Of a stretch of 34,655 nt of DNA, positions 22,725-34,655 are shown piece after piece (positions within the stretch are counted from its first letter, which is position 1; every line of letters begins with the position of its first letter). The stretch is from Chloroflexota bacterium (GTDB taxonomy: Bacteria > Chloroflexota > Limnocylindria > Limnocylindrales > CSP1-4). Location of the stretch: contig DAHXON010000032.1 of assembly GCA_027364875.1 (NCBI GenBank), positions 1-34,655 of the forward strand, written 5' to 3'. The notes below the pieces were generated by a model, which saw nothing but the letters and a program-made list of their open reading frames with translations, was not told the origin of the DNA and did not search any database. The position numbers were made by a program, and so were the translations under genes.

Positions 22725-22863
22725 CCGCTCTGACGGCTCAGCGCGGCGTTGTCGCCTGCGCGGCTCGCTCACGGACGTTGAAGTCCGCTCGCTTCTCTGC
22801 TCGGCTCCGCCTGGCGCTGAGCTCGCCATAGCGGCTGGGGATCACGTGGACGGAGCCCCGCAT

Positions 22864-22895
22864 GGATCTCGCCGTGCGGTCGAATGGCGAGATCC
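22864..22895 (+). promoter_or_regulatory. inverted repeat before the exchanger gene
   Basis: A perfect 10-bp inverted repeat (GGATCTCGCC / GGCGAGATCC) with a 12-base spacer ends 28 bases before the exchanger's ATG. It may be an operator or a leader hairpin. Its position also allows it to end the rpsF-ssb-rpsR message. Confidence 0.4.
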
Positions 22896-22923
22896 CTGAT
22901 CCACGGCGTCTTGCGGAGACTGA

Positions 22924-23967
22924 ATGGACATCGTCATCCTCGTCGTGTCGTTCGCGGTGATACTGACCGGCGCGGAGCTGTTCACCAACGGCATCGAGTG
23001 GTTCGGCCACAAGCTCGAGCTCGGCGAGGGTGCCATCGGGTCGGTACTTGCCGCCGTGGGGACGGCCCTCCCCGAGACGATGATCCCGTTCATCGCCATC
23101 GTCTTCGGGGGCGGCGGATCGGGCAGCGAAGTGGGCGTCGGGGCCATCCTCGGCGCCCCGTTCATGCTCAGCACCCTGGCCATGTTCGTTACCGGCGCGG
23201 CCATCATCCTGATGCGGCGGCAACGGTCCACCGGCGAGACCCTCAGCGTCGACACGGGCGTGCTGGGCCACGACATGGCCTACTTCGCGGTCGCCTACGC
23301 GATCGCCATCGGCGCGGCATTCCTCCCCGTCGAGTGGCAATGGCCCCGGCACCTGATCGCCCTGGCCCTGCTCGGTACATACGTCTACTACGTCTGGGGC
23401 CATCTCCGGGCCGACGCCGCCGAACACGAGGGTCTGGCTCCGCTTCGTTTCCACAAGCTGGATCGCCGCGGACCCCAGCACCCCGAGCCACCCAGGCTCG
23501 TCATCGTGACCGTCCAGGTCATCTTCTCGCTGGGTCTCATCATCGGCGGCGCCTTCGGCTTCGTCCGAGGCGTCGAGGACATCGCGTCCTCCTTCGGACT
23601 CGATGAAACGCTTCTGGCGCTGGTCATCGCCCCGATTGCGACGGAGCTGCCCGAGAAGCTCAACAGTGTGCTGTGGGTCAGACGCGGCAAGGACACCCTG
23701 GCCATGGGCAACATCACCGGCGCAATGGTCTTCCAGAGCGCCATCCCGACCTCTATCGGGCTGGTGTTCGCCGCGTCCTCCTGGACGGTTGTGGGAGCGG
23801 GCGTTGCGTTCACCTCGGCCGTCATCGCCTTCGCCTCGTCCGCTTGCATCTTCCTGCCCATGGCCCGGCGGAACAGATTGACCGCCAGGGTCCTGCTCGT
23901 CGGCGGGATCTTCTACCTCGCCTACCTGAGCCTGGTCGTCTTCACGCTCGGTCAGACGCGCGCCTGA
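22924..23967 (+). CDS. CaCA-family cation/calcium exchanger-like membrane protein
   Basis: A 347-residue protein with about ten membrane segments and the two inverted alpha repeats of Ca2+/cation antiporters. Repeat one is GSVLAAVGTALPETMIPFIA (about 39-58). Repeat two is LVIAPIATELPEKLNSVLWV (about 233-252), followed by GNITGAMVFQSAIPTSIG. The paired acidic residues (E in LPET and LPEK) are the ion-binding sites of the family. A charged loop (150-190) separates the halves. It probably exports Ca2+ or Na+ against protons or Na+. Substrate not determinable. Confidence 0.88.
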   Translation: MDIVILVVSFAVILTGAELFTNGIEWFGHKLELGEGAIGSVLAAVGTALPETMIPFIAIVFGGGGSGSEVGVGAILGAPFMLSTLAMFVTGAAIILMRRQRSTGETLSVDTGVLGHDMAYFAVAYAIAIGAAFLPVEWQWPRHLIALALLGTYVYYVWGHLRADAAEHEGLAPLRFHKLDRRGPQHPEPPRLVIVTVQVIFSLGLIIGGAFGFVRGVEDIASSFGLDETLLALVIAPIATELPEKLNSVLWVRRGKDTLAMGNITGAMVFQSAIPTSIGLVFAASSWTVVGAGVAFTSAVIAFASSACIFLPMARRNRLTARVLLVGGIFYLAYLSLVVFTLGQTRA

Positions 23968-24025
23968 CCGGCGGACTGCGAACGAGCCTGCCAGGCGGCC
24001 CGGTCGAGTGGGGGCGAGGGCTGGG

Positions 24026-24031
24026 TATACT
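24026..24031 (+). promoter_or_regulatory. candidate -10 box of the ilvE operon
   Basis: TATACT, one base from consensus, lies 50 bases before the ilvE start. No convincing -35 is seen 17 bases upstream. Confidence 0.4.
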
Positions 24032-24080
24032 TGGCCTTCGCCGGTAGAGCCGGCGGTTCAAGTACAGGGAGCGGCAAGAA

Positions 24081-25052
24081 ATGGTCACCGAGAATGCTGA
24101 GGCCACAGCTGCCAACTTCGCGGCAAAGCCCAATCAGAACAGCTACACCTGCTTCTTCCAGGGCAACTACGTACCGCTTGGCGACGCCCGCATCTCGATC
24201 ATGACCCACGCCTTCCTCTACGGGACGGGCGTCTTCGAAGGCATTCGAGCCTACTGGAATGCCGACGAGCAGCAGCTCTACGCCCTTCGGGTCAGGGAGC
24301 ACATCGTTCGGCTGCGCAACTCCAGCAAGATCATGCTGATGTCGGACCTGCCCTCGGTGGACGAGTTCACCGACATCGTCCTGGAGGTCCTGCGCCGCAA
24401 CAACTTCCGAGAGGACGCCTACTGCCGCCCGTCGGTCTACAAGACGACCGAGGCGATCGGTGTCCGCCTGCACGGCCTGACCCACGACTTCTACGTCCTG
24501 GCCATCCCCATGGGCGACTACATCGACACGGAGAAGGGCATCTCCACCTGCACCGTCTCCTGGCGCCGCACCAGCGACGTGTCCATCCCGTCGCGCAGCA
24601 AGATCACCGGCAGCTACGTCAACCCCGCCTTCTCGAAGAGCGAGGCCATGCTGAACGGCTTCGACGAGGCGATCGTGCTGACCAACGACGGCCACGTGGC
24701 CGAGGGTTCCGCCGAGAACCTGTTCATGGTTCGCGACGGCGTCCTGATCACGCCTCCGGTGAGCGAGGACATCCTCGAAGGCATCACCCGGGCCGGCATC
24801 CTCGAAATCGCCGGTTTCCTGGGCATCCCCACCAGGGAGCGCCAGATAGACCGGACGGAGCTGTACATCGCCGACGAGGTCTTCCTGTGCGGCACCGGGG
24901 CGCAGGTTTCGCCAGTCGCATCTGTGGATCACCGTCCGGTCGGAGACGGGCACGTCGGTCCGATCGCGCGGAATATCGGCAAGACCTATTTCGACGCAGT
25001 CCGCGGACGGCTGCCTGAGTTCAAGCACTGGGTGCTACCCGTCTACAAGTGA
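24081..25052 (+). CDS. ilvE: branched-chain amino acid aminotransferase
   Basis: A 323-residue class IV PLP-dependent transaminase. It moves the amino group between glutamate and the keto acids of Leu, Ile and Val. Visible motifs: MTHAFLYGTGVFEGIRAYW (N-terminal active-site loop), SRSKITGSYVNPAFSKSEA with the PLP-binding lysine, GFDEAIVLTNDGHVAEGSAE with the cofactor-binding Glu, and CGTGAQVSPVASVDHR near the end. GGGAGCGGCAAGAA precedes the ATG. Its stop overlaps the start of the next gene (GTGA), an unusual pairing with a glycosyltransferase. Confidence 0.95.
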   Translation: MVTENAEATAANFAAKPNQNSYTCFFQGNYVPLGDARISIMTHAFLYGTGVFEGIRAYWNADEQQLYALRVREHIVRLRNSSKIMLMSDLPSVDEFTDIVLEVLRRNNFREDAYCRPSVYKTTEAIGVRLHGLTHDFYVLAIPMGDYIDTEKGISTCTVSWRRTSDVSIPSRSKITGSYVNPAFSKSEAMLNGFDEAIVLTNDGHVAEGSAENLFMVRDGVLITPPVSEDILEGITRAGILEIAGFLGIPTRERQIDRTELYIADEVFLCGTGAQVSPVASVDHRPVGDGHVGPIARNIGKTYFDAVRGRLPEFKHWVLPVYK

Positions 25053-26761
25053 GCGAGCTAGCGGCGCGAGACTCCTCGGCCCTAAGGCCGGCGGTTGCGC
25101 AGAACCAGCCGGCAGCGACCAGACGAAGAGCCTCGCTTCTCGTCCTGGAGAAGATCCCGGGCGTGGTGACGTGGGTACTGATCCTCGCCATGGTTCCGCT
25201 TGCCATCAAAGCGCCGTATGCGCTTGGGATCTTCGTCCTCTCGTTCGACTTCTACTGGCTTTACCGGGCCGTCACGTTGTCCGTCAGCGTGGCGATCTCG
25301 TTCCGCCGCATCCGGAGGGTCGTGGCCGTCGACTGGCGCCAGCGAGCTTTCGCGCTTGCCGATCCGCCCGGCCGATTTGCGGAGCTGGGCGTGCTCATCG
25401 AGATGGTCCAGCTGCGGATCGCGGAGCTCGACGCGGCGGGCAACAAGCTGGCCGCGCGCGGTGGCAGGCGCGAGCTCCATCGCCTGATCGAGGAGAGGCG
25501 GAGCCTGGAACGCCTGCTGGCGCTCGACGAGAAGTTGCCGAACCCATACGAGCTATGGCATGTGGCCCTGATCCCCACGTACACCGAGCCCTACGAGAAA
25601 CTGTACGAGACGGTCAAGGCACTGGCGGACTCGGACTACCCGAAGGACATGCGGATGGTGGCCATCATCACCCGCGAGACGGACCTCCAGGGTCGAGAGA
25701 ACGTAGCCAGGCTCAAGGAGGTCTTCGGGCCGCAGTTCCGCCATTTCTTCCACATCCTGGATCCGCTGGAGCCCGGCGTGGTCGTGGGCAAGTCGAGCGC
25801 GATGGCCTACGGCGGCCGCTGGCTCTACAAGGAGCTGACCCGCCTCGGCTTCGACCCTCGCAAGGTCATCGTCACGGACCTCGACTCGGACTACCGGGTT
25901 CATCGCCAGTACTTCGGCTACCTGACACACCAGTTCATCACCAATCGCGACCGGTATCGCCGCCTCTACCAGCCCGTCCCGATGTTCCACAACAACCTCT
26001 GGAAGTGCCCGCTGCCTGTCCGCCTGATCGCGGTCGGATCGACCCATGTCCAGATGTGGCACCACCTGACCCCCGAACGGCTCGTGAGCTTCAGCTCCTA
26101 CGCGGTTTCGCTCCAGACCGTCCACGAGGTCGACTACTGGGCGACGGACGCCATCCCGGAGGACAGTCGCTTCTACTGGAAGAGCTTCTTCCGGTACAGC
26201 GGTCAATTCCGCGCGGAGCCCCTCTTCATCCCGGTATACGGGGATGCCGTCAGGGCCAGGTCGTACCCGCGCAGCCTCATGCAGCAGTACACCCAGATCC
26301 GACGCTGGGCCTGGGGCGTTACGGACATCCCGTTCTTCATCGGCAACGCTCTCACCCACAACGAGATCCCGTTGCGAGAGCGGATAGCGCGCCTGGTCGA
26401 CCTCTGGGTGGAGCACATCAACTGGGCCATCGCCCCGTTCGTCATCGTCCTGGGCGCGACGCTGCCGGTCGCCCTCAACCAGACCTTCGCCCAGTCGTAT
26501 TTCGGACAGCAGCTGCCGATCTACGCTTCGTGGCTGCTGACCGGGGCCCTCGCGGCGCTCATCGTCCTGATCTTCATCGAGGATCAGCTGGCGCCGCCGC
26601 GGCCGCCGGAGTGGGGGATTGGGATGTACATCGTCTCGTGGGTGCAGTGGGTCACCCTGCCGGTGGTAGGGGCCATCTTCACGAACCTGCCCGCTCTCGA
26701 CGCCCAGACGAGGCTGCTCACCGGCCGTTACCTGGAGTACCGGGTCACCGAGAAGGCCTGA
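25049..26761 (+). CDS. cellulose-synthase-like family 2 membrane glycosyltransferase
   Basis: A 570-residue processive-type glycosyltransferase. Two membrane segments lie at about 35-75. The cytoplasmic GT-A part has LIPTYTEPYEKLYETVKALA, VTDLDSDYRVH (DxD motif), EDSRFYWKSFF (catalytic ED) and QQYTQIRRWAWG (QxxRW), the D,D,D,QxxRW set of GT2 synthases. Two to four membrane segments follow at the C-terminus. It may build or export an exopolysaccharide. It begins at GTG 25049, overlapping ilvE by four bases. The linker between the first membrane segments and GT part contains a long charged helix (90-160). Product unknown. Confidence 0.83.
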   Translation: MSELAARDSSALRPAVAQNQPAATRRRASLLVLEKIPGVVTWVLILAMVPLAIKAPYALGIFVLSFDFYWLYRAVTLSVSVAISFRRIRRVVAVDWRQRAFALADPPGRFAELGVLIEMVQLRIAELDAAGNKLAARGGRRELHRLIEERRSLERLLALDEKLPNPYELWHVALIPTYTEPYEKLYETVKALADSDYPKDMRMVAIITRETDLQGRENVARLKEVFGPQFRHFFHILDPLEPGVVVGKSSAMAYGGRWLYKELTRLGFDPRKVIVTDLDSDYRVHRQYFGYLTHQFITNRDRYRRLYQPVPMFHNNLWKCPLPVRLIAVGSTHVQMWHHLTPERLVSFSSYAVSLQTVHEVDYWATDAIPEDSRFYWKSFFRYSGQFRAEPLFIPVYGDAVRARSYPRSLMQQYTQIRRWAWGVTDIPFFIGNALTHNEIPLRERIARLVDLWVEHINWAIAPFVIVLGATLPVALNQTFAQSYFGQQLPIYASWLLTGALAALIVLIFIEDQLAPPRPPEWGIGMYIVSWVQWVTLPVVGAIFTNLPALDAQTRLLTGRYLEYRVTEKA

Positions 26762-26841
26762 CGTTTTCCCGGAGGCCGGCCTGCGAGGCCCTCGCGTCCG
26801 GCCCGGACCCGACGCCGCCGCGCCGCGGGCGGTCGGTCCGT

Positions 26842-26923
26842 TAGGATAGGGGCAACACGTCCCCTCGCCGCGGGCAAGGGCCAGCCCAGCTGTCGGCTCG
26901 ACCACTCCGTGCGGGCGAGGGGA
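26842..26923 (+). promoter_or_regulatory. ileS leader: -10-like box and long inverted repeat
   Basis: TAGGAT (26842-26847) is a possible -10 box. It is followed by TCCCCTCGCC (26860-26869) and its exact complement GGCGAGGGGA (26914-26923), 44 bases apart, in the 234-base leader of ileS. I do not see a T-box consensus. The leader may fold into a regulatory structure. Confidence 0.35.
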
Positions 26924-26995
26924 TCGTCGAATCTGCGACGCAGCGCCGCTGACCCCGAGCGGGGCCATAGCATCAACGCGACAGAACCGAGGACG

Positions 26996-30356
<3,361 letters not shown>

Positions 30357-30367
<11 letters not shown>

Positions 30368-31067
30368 GCTTGCGGAACACTCTGGAGGCAGGAAGCTGAA
30401 CCCTAGCGAAGCGCACCCCACCAGGCCTGCGGCGAGCTCTCAGGAAGGCGATTCCTGGTTTCGACGCCGCGCCGCTCTGACCGCCTTTCTGCTCATCGCC
30501 CTGACCATCGCGGTCAGCGACCAGCTTCTCAAGCACTGGGTGGTCGCCAACTACGCGCTGGATGTGCCGAGCCCGGTCATCGGCGACTGGCTCCGCATCG
30601 ACTACATCCACAACCGGGGCGGTCTCTTCGGCCTGTTTCAGGGTTCGGCGCTCCTGTTCGCGTTCATCACCCTCGCCGTGGCGGCCGTGCTCGCCGGGCT
30701 CGAGTTCAGTTCGGGCTGGCGCAGCTGGATCGTGACCGTGACGCTGGGATTGCTCCTTGGCGGTGCGATCGGCAACTTCATCGATCGGATCACCGTTGGC
30801 TACGTGGTGGACTTCGCCGACATCGGGATCGGGACGTGGCGTTTCTACATCTTCAACATCGCCGACTCGGCGGTCACTGTGGCCATCCTGCTGATGCTCG
30901 GGATCTGGATACTGGGTCCCTTCATCGGGCTCCACGTCAATCTCGACGTGCCCGGGGCACGGCATGACGCGGCGGAGGCGGCGCGGCATCAAGAAGCGGT
31001 GGCGGCCGAAGACGCGAAGGCCGGGGTGGTCGTTCGGGACCGGACCCCACACGGCGAGGGCCGCTAG
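30357..31067 (+). CDS. lspA: lipoprotein signal peptidase (signal peptidase II)
   Basis: A membrane aspartyl protease that cuts signal peptides from lipoproteins after lipid attachment. Four membrane segments are visible. IDYIHNRGGLFGLFQG, GNFIDRITVGYVVDFADI (D143) and FNIADSAVT (D170) carry the conserved residues and both catalytic aspartates. TTG 30357 overlaps the ileS stop. CTG 30396 has CTGGAGG upstream and is an alternative start. An Ala/Glu/Arg-rich tail of about 35 residues follows the last membrane segment. Followed by the pseudouridine synthase after three bases. Confidence 0.93.
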
Positions 31068-31070
31068 CCG

Positions 31071-32027
31071 ATGAAGCGGCTGACGATCGCCGTGCCCGAT
31101 ACGGCCGACGGCCGCATCGACCGGCTCGTCGCGGACTTGTCCGGATTGTCGCGCAGCTACGTCCAGAAACTGATGTCGGAGGGACACGTCACCCTCGACG
31201 GCGATCCGGTCAAGGCCAACGAGGCCGCGGTTCGGGGATCCGTGATCGAGCTCGACGTCCCGGATCCAAAGCCACTCGAGCTGGAGCCGGAGGCGATCCC
31301 GCTGTCCGTCGTCTACGAGGACGACGACATGCTGATCATCGACAAGGCGGCCGGCCTGGTCGTCCACCCCGCCCCCGGCCACTCGGGCGGCACCCTGGTG
31401 AACGCACTGCTCGCCCGCGACACGGAATACGGGGGCATCGCCGGCGTCGCCCGACCGGGCATCGTCCACCGCCTGGACCGGGACACGAGCGGCCTTCTCA
31501 TGGTCGCGAAGAACGACCGAGCCCAGGCGAGCCTGATGGCCCAGCTCAAGGCTCGTGGGATCAAGAAGACGTACCTGGGTCTGGCGCTCGGTGCGGTGGC
31601 GGCCACGGCGGGCCGGATCGAAGCCCCGATCGGCCGCGACCCGCACCACCGGACCAGGATGGCCGTGACCCCGGGCGGAAGAGACGCCGTGACTGGCTAC
31701 CGCGTCCGCGAACGGCTGCCCGGATGGACCCTGCTCGAGCTGGACCTGATCACCGGCCGGACCCATCAGATCCGCGTCCACCTCGCCGCTCTGGGTCATC
31801 CGCTCGCGGGCGATCCGTTGTACGGCACCGGCACGTCGCGGCGCGGCCCGGAAGGTCTGTCACGTCTCTTCCTCCACAGCTGGCGGATCGAGCTGCAGGC
31901 GCCGGCCGACGGCCACCTGATCCGGGCCGAAGCGCCGCTGCCACCTGAGCTCGAGTCGGTGCTCGAGGATCTGCGAATCGTGGCCACCGGCCTGCCGCGG
32001 CGGGTCGTGGACGGAGCGAGCGCATGA
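31071..32027 (+). CDS. RluA/RluD-family pseudouridine synthase
   Basis: A 318-residue protein with an N-terminal S4 RNA-binding domain (RLVADLSGLSRSYVQKLMSE) and a catalytic domain with PGIVHRLDRDTSGLLMVAKN, catalytic D138. RTHQIRVHLAALGHPLAGDP further along is the second family motif. It turns specific uridines into pseudouridine, most likely in 23S rRNA. Downstream of lspA, as is common in bacteria. Four-base overlap with gmk. Confidence 0.94.
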   Translation: MKRLTIAVPDTADGRIDRLVADLSGLSRSYVQKLMSEGHVTLDGDPVKANEAAVRGSVIELDVPDPKPLELEPEAIPLSVVYEDDDMLIIDKAAGLVVHPAPGHSGGTLVNALLARDTEYGGIAGVARPGIVHRLDRDTSGLLMVAKNDRAQASLMAQLKARGIKKTYLGLALGAVAATAGRIEAPIGRDPHHRTRMAVTPGGRDAVTGYRVRERLPGWTLLELDLITGRTHQIRVHLAALGHPLAGDPLYGTGTSRRGPEGLSRLFLHSWRIELQAPADGHLIRAEAPLPPELESVLEDLRIVATGLPRRVVDGASA

Positions 32028-32713
32028 GCACCCCGTTCGAGCAGACTTCGGCGGCCGATCCGGAAAAGGGTCTGCGAGCTCCGCGCTCGGCCACGGTGAC
32101 GGCCCAGCCCGGCGACCCGAACCCGATGCTCGTGATCATCTCCGGCCCATCGGGGGTGGGGAAGGACACGATCATCACCGCTCTGCAAAGGCGCGGGCAT
32201 GTCCCCGCCTACCACTACGTCGTGACCTGCACGACCCGCGCGCCGCGCCTCGGCGAGGTTCAGGGCGTCTCCTACGAGTTCGTGGGCATCGAAGAGTTCA
32301 TGCGACTGCGGGACGCGGGAGAGCTGCTCGAAGCCAACGAAGTCCACGGCAACTGGTACGGCACCCCGCGCGCGGGTGTCCGGCGGGCTCTCGCGAACGG
32401 GCAGCACGCGATCCTCAAGATCGACGTCCAGGGCGCCCAGGTCGTCAAGAGCTGCGTTCCCGAGGCCCTTCTGATATTCGTAGTTCCGCCCTCGATGGAC
32501 ACGCTAGTCGAGCACCTGAAGGCGCGCCGTACCGAGTCGGCCGAACAGCTCGAGCTTCGGCAGCGAAATGCGGCCATCGAGCTCGCCCGCAAGGACGACT
32601 ACGACTACGTAGTGGTCAACGAGGAGGGCCGTGTGGACGTCACCGCGGCCCGGATCGAGCAGATCATCACCGAGGAAGAGCGGCTCGGATCGCGACGGGT
32701 GGTCACGGTCTGA
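32024..32713 (+). CDS. gmk: guanylate kinase
   Basis: A 229-residue kinase that phosphorylates GMP to GDP. The P-loop is SGPSGVGKDTII, with Asp after the Lys where most have Ser or Thr. The GMP-binding part shows TCTTRAPRLGEVQGVSYEFV and GNWYGTP, and the later KIDVQGAQVVK is typical. About 35 extra residues precede the P-loop. The start overlaps the previous stop (ATGA). Confidence 0.95.
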   Translation: MSTPFEQTSAADPEKGLRAPRSATVTAQPGDPNPMLVIISGPSGVGKDTIITALQRRGHVPAYHYVVTCTTRAPRLGEVQGVSYEFVGIEEFMRLRDAGELLEANEVHGNWYGTPRAGVRRALANGQHAILKIDVQGAQVVKSCVPEALLIFVVPPSMDTLVEHLKARRTESAEQLELRQRNAAIELARKDDYDYVVVNEEGRVDVTAARIEQIITEEERLGSRRVVTV

Positions 32714-32727
32714 CCTCCACTGGCGGC

Positions 32728-34655
32728 GTGGACCGGGGGCGTGAAGTGACCGGCGAAACCGAGGAGCTGGGGCTGGATCTGGGACCCGCGCAGGATGAGG
32801 CCCCCGGGCCCGATGCCCTTGACTCTTCTCGGGAGCCGGGCGCGGTGGCGTTCGTCGAGGTCGCCGTGGACGCGCCCGGAGCGTCGCGAACCTACACGTA
32901 CGCCGTGCCGGTACGGCTCGCCGGAGTCGAGGCCGGAGAGGCGGTTCTGGTCGAATTCGGGCGAGGCCGGCAAGCCCTCGGCGTCGTGATGGGCGAGGCC
33001 GCCGATCCGGCACGCGCCGCCGGCGAGGCGCCCGCCAAGCCACTGCTCGCGCGCGTCCACGCCGACGGGCCGCTCCTGCCGCCGCTTTCGCTCACGCTGG
33101 CTCGCTGGATCGCGGCCGAGTATCTGGCGCCCCCGGCGGCCGTGCTCCGCTCCATGCTGCCGCCGGGGATGCTCGAGCGCCTGGACCTGGTCGCGGAGTG
33201 GTCGCCGGCACCGACCGAAGCCGATGGAGGAGCCCTCGGTGCCGAGCCGATCGGGGCCGCCGAGGTGGCGATCCGGGACAAGCTCGCTGACGGGCCGCGG
33301 CCCGTTCCGGCGCTCGAAGGTGACGACGGCCGGGCCGCGACCCGCAGGCGGCTGCGATCCATGGCCGCCCGGGGCCTGCTTCGACTCGACTGGACTCTCA
33401 CGGCTGCCACGGCCGGGCCGCGCTACGAGCGTTGGATCAAGCTCACCGACGAGGGGCGCGCCGGCGGCGCGGGCGTGGCCGCCGGCAGCACCACCGGAGG
33501 CCGGCTGGGGCCCCGGCAGCGTGCTCTCCTCATCGAATTGGCCGCAGCCGGCGAGCTCGGCGTGGCCGCGGCGGACGCGGCCCAGCGCCACGGCTCAGGT
33601 ACGGCCACGAGCCTCGTCCGCCGCGGCCTCGTGACCGCGGAGATACGGGAACGGCCGCGCCGGCCGCTGGAGCACCGGCGGCCCGGCCGGCGCGGCACCC
33701 GGCCGGAGGGAGCGGCGCTGACCGAACCGCAGTCCGCTGCCCTCGCGCTGGTGCTCCGAGCGGCCGCGGCCCACGACCCGACGCCGCTGCTCCTCGCGTG
33801 GATCACCGGTTCGGGCAAGACGACCATCTACGCGGAGGCGATCGCCGAGGTCGTCTCTGCCGGCCGGCCCGCGATGGTCCTCGTGCCGGAGATCGCCCTG
33901 GCGATGCCACTCGTGGATCGTCTCCGGGCCGATCTCGACGCGGAGATCGCCGTCCTCCACTCCGGTCTCGGGGAGGGCGAGCGGGCCGCCGAATGGCGCC
34001 GGATCCGTGCCGGAGGTGCGGACGTCGTGGTGGGCACAAGGATCGCCCTGACGGCGCCCCTCGCCGACGTCGGGCTGATCGTCGTCGACGAGGAGCACGA
34101 CGCCGCCTACAAGAGCGATCGAACGCCCCGCCTGCAGGCCCGCGACGCGGCCGGGGCGCTCGCCCGGATCGCTGGTGCGGCGGTCGTCCTGGGCAGCGCG
34201 ACCCCCTCCGTGGAGAGCGTCGGCCGAGCTCGTGAGGGGGCGTACGTGCGGGCCGTTCTCCCGGACCGGCCTTCTGGCGCCCCGCCGCGAGTGGAGGTCG
34301 TGGACCTTCGGGCAGAGCTGGCGTCCGGAAACCGCGGTCTTCTGTCCGCCGCGCTCACCTCGGCGCTCGATTCGCTGCCGGAAGGCGAGCAGGCGATCCT
34401 GGTCATCAACCGCCGGGGGACCGCTTCGGTAGTCATCTGCCGCGATTGCGGCTACGTCCAGCGGTGCCCGGAGTGCGAACGGAGCCTGGTCTATCACCAG
34501 GCCGGTGTGACTCTGCGCTGCCACCACTGCGGGACGGCTTCGCCGCTGGCCACGCGCTGCCCGCTCTGCCGCTCCCCGCGCATCCGCTACCTGGGCGCCG
34601 GCACGCAGCGAGTGGAGGACGAAGTCAGTGCCGCCTTTCCCCACCTTCGGATCGG
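32728..34655 (+). CDS. priA: primosomal protein N' (PriA helicase), 3' end outside window
   Basis: The start of PriA, open to the window edge (642 codons seen). PriA restarts stalled replication forks. Order visible: N-terminal DNA-binding part (VAFVEVAVDAPGASRTYTYA; GEAVLVEFGRGRQALGVVMG), Walker A ITGSGKTTIYAEAI, DEEH box (IVVDEEHDAAYKSDRTPRLQ), GSATPSVES, then the zinc-binding cluster CRDCGYVQRCPECERSLVYH and CHHCGTA...CPLC. GTG 32728 is used; GTG 32746 is an alternative. A long acidic extension (about 35 residues) precedes the conserved start. Confidence 0.93.
   Translation, partial: MDRGREVTGETEELGLDLGPAQDEAPGPDALDSSREPGAVAFVEVAVDAPGASRTYTYAVPVRLAGVEAGEAVLVEFGRGRQALGVVMGEAADPARAAGEAPAKPLLARVHADGPLLPPLSLTLARWIAAEYLAPPAAVLRSMLPPGMLERLDLVAEWSPAPTEADGGALGAEPIGAAEVAIRDKLADGPRPVPALEGDDGRAATRRRLRSMAARGLLRLDWTLTAATAGPRYERWIKLTDEGRAGGAGVAAGSTTGGRLGPRQRALLIELAAAGELGVAAADAAQRHGSGTATSLVRRGLVTAEIRERPRRPLEHRRPGRRGTRPEGAALTEPQSAALALVLRAAAAHDPTPLLLAWITGSGKTTIYAEAIAEVVSAGRPAMVLVPEIALAMPLVDRLRADLDAEIAVLHSGLGEGERAAEWRRIRAGGADVVVGTRIALTAPLADVGLIVVDEEHDAAYKSDRTPRLQARDAAGALARIAGAAVVLGSATPSVESVGRAREGAYVRAVLPDRPSGAPPRVEVVDLRAELASGNRGLLSAALTSALDSLPEGEQAILVINRRGTASVVICRDCGYVQRCPECERSLVYHQAGVTLRCHHCGTASPLATRCPLCRSPRIRYLGAGTQRVEDEVSAAFPHLRI

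Noticed and set aside
26762-26995. T-box riboswitch before ileS
   Set aside because: No GGTGGNACCGCG-like T-box sequence or specifier loop could be found by eye.

Overview
The window is about 34.7 kb of GC-rich DNA with densely packed bacterial genes. The gene families (LemA-HtpX pair, rpsF-ssb-rpsR, an IleRS with a swapped HIGH motif, several GT-C membrane glycosyltransferases, an Flp-type pilin, PilZ and HD-GYP proteins) fit a Chloroflexota-type bacterium such as Limnocylindria. That placement is inference from gene content, not proof.

Left chromosomal part (1-3997): a membrane glycosyltransferase on the minus strand, lemA and the HtpX membrane protease, then four tRNA genes (Phe, Gly, Gln, Cys).

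Mobile part (3953-17620): a roughly 13.0-kb integrative element sits in the 3' half of tRNA-Cys. A 45-bp piece of the tRNA gene is repeated exactly at its far end (16943-16987), and paired arm-type repeats lie inside both ends. It carries a tyrosine integrase, small HTH and RHH regulators, a replication-initiator-like protein, a chain of small overlapping phage-type genes including a P27-like small terminase subunit, two HExxH metallopeptidase-like proteins (one joined to a tail-fibre-like domain), and cargo beside attR. The cargo is a one-chain DNA methyltransferase-nuclease, a membrane protein with a channel-like pore loop, and a small protein coupled to a ClpP/SppA-class serine protease. 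No large terminase, portal or capsid gene is seen, so the element looks like a phage satellite or a strongly reduced prophage. Beyond attR, 16988-17620 keeps the left arm, right arm and a third tRNA-Cys fragment of an older related element that lost nearly all of its interior.

Right chromosomal part (17586-34655): another GT-C-like membrane protein whose stop codon lies in the tRNA-derived repeat; a PilZ protein divergent from a response regulator/HD-GYP gene broken by a one-base frameshift; tRNA-Leu; an Flp pilin with its own terminator; rpsF-ssb-rpsR; a cation/calcium exchanger-like protein; ilvE overlapping a cellulose-synthase-like glycosyltransferase; then ileS, lspA, an RluA-family pseudouridine synthase, gmk and the start of priA, which runs off the window.

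The host genes are ordinary housekeeping, envelope and c-di-GMP functions. The unusual content is in the element: its satellite-like gene set, its repeated use of tRNA-Cys, and the cargo next to attR.
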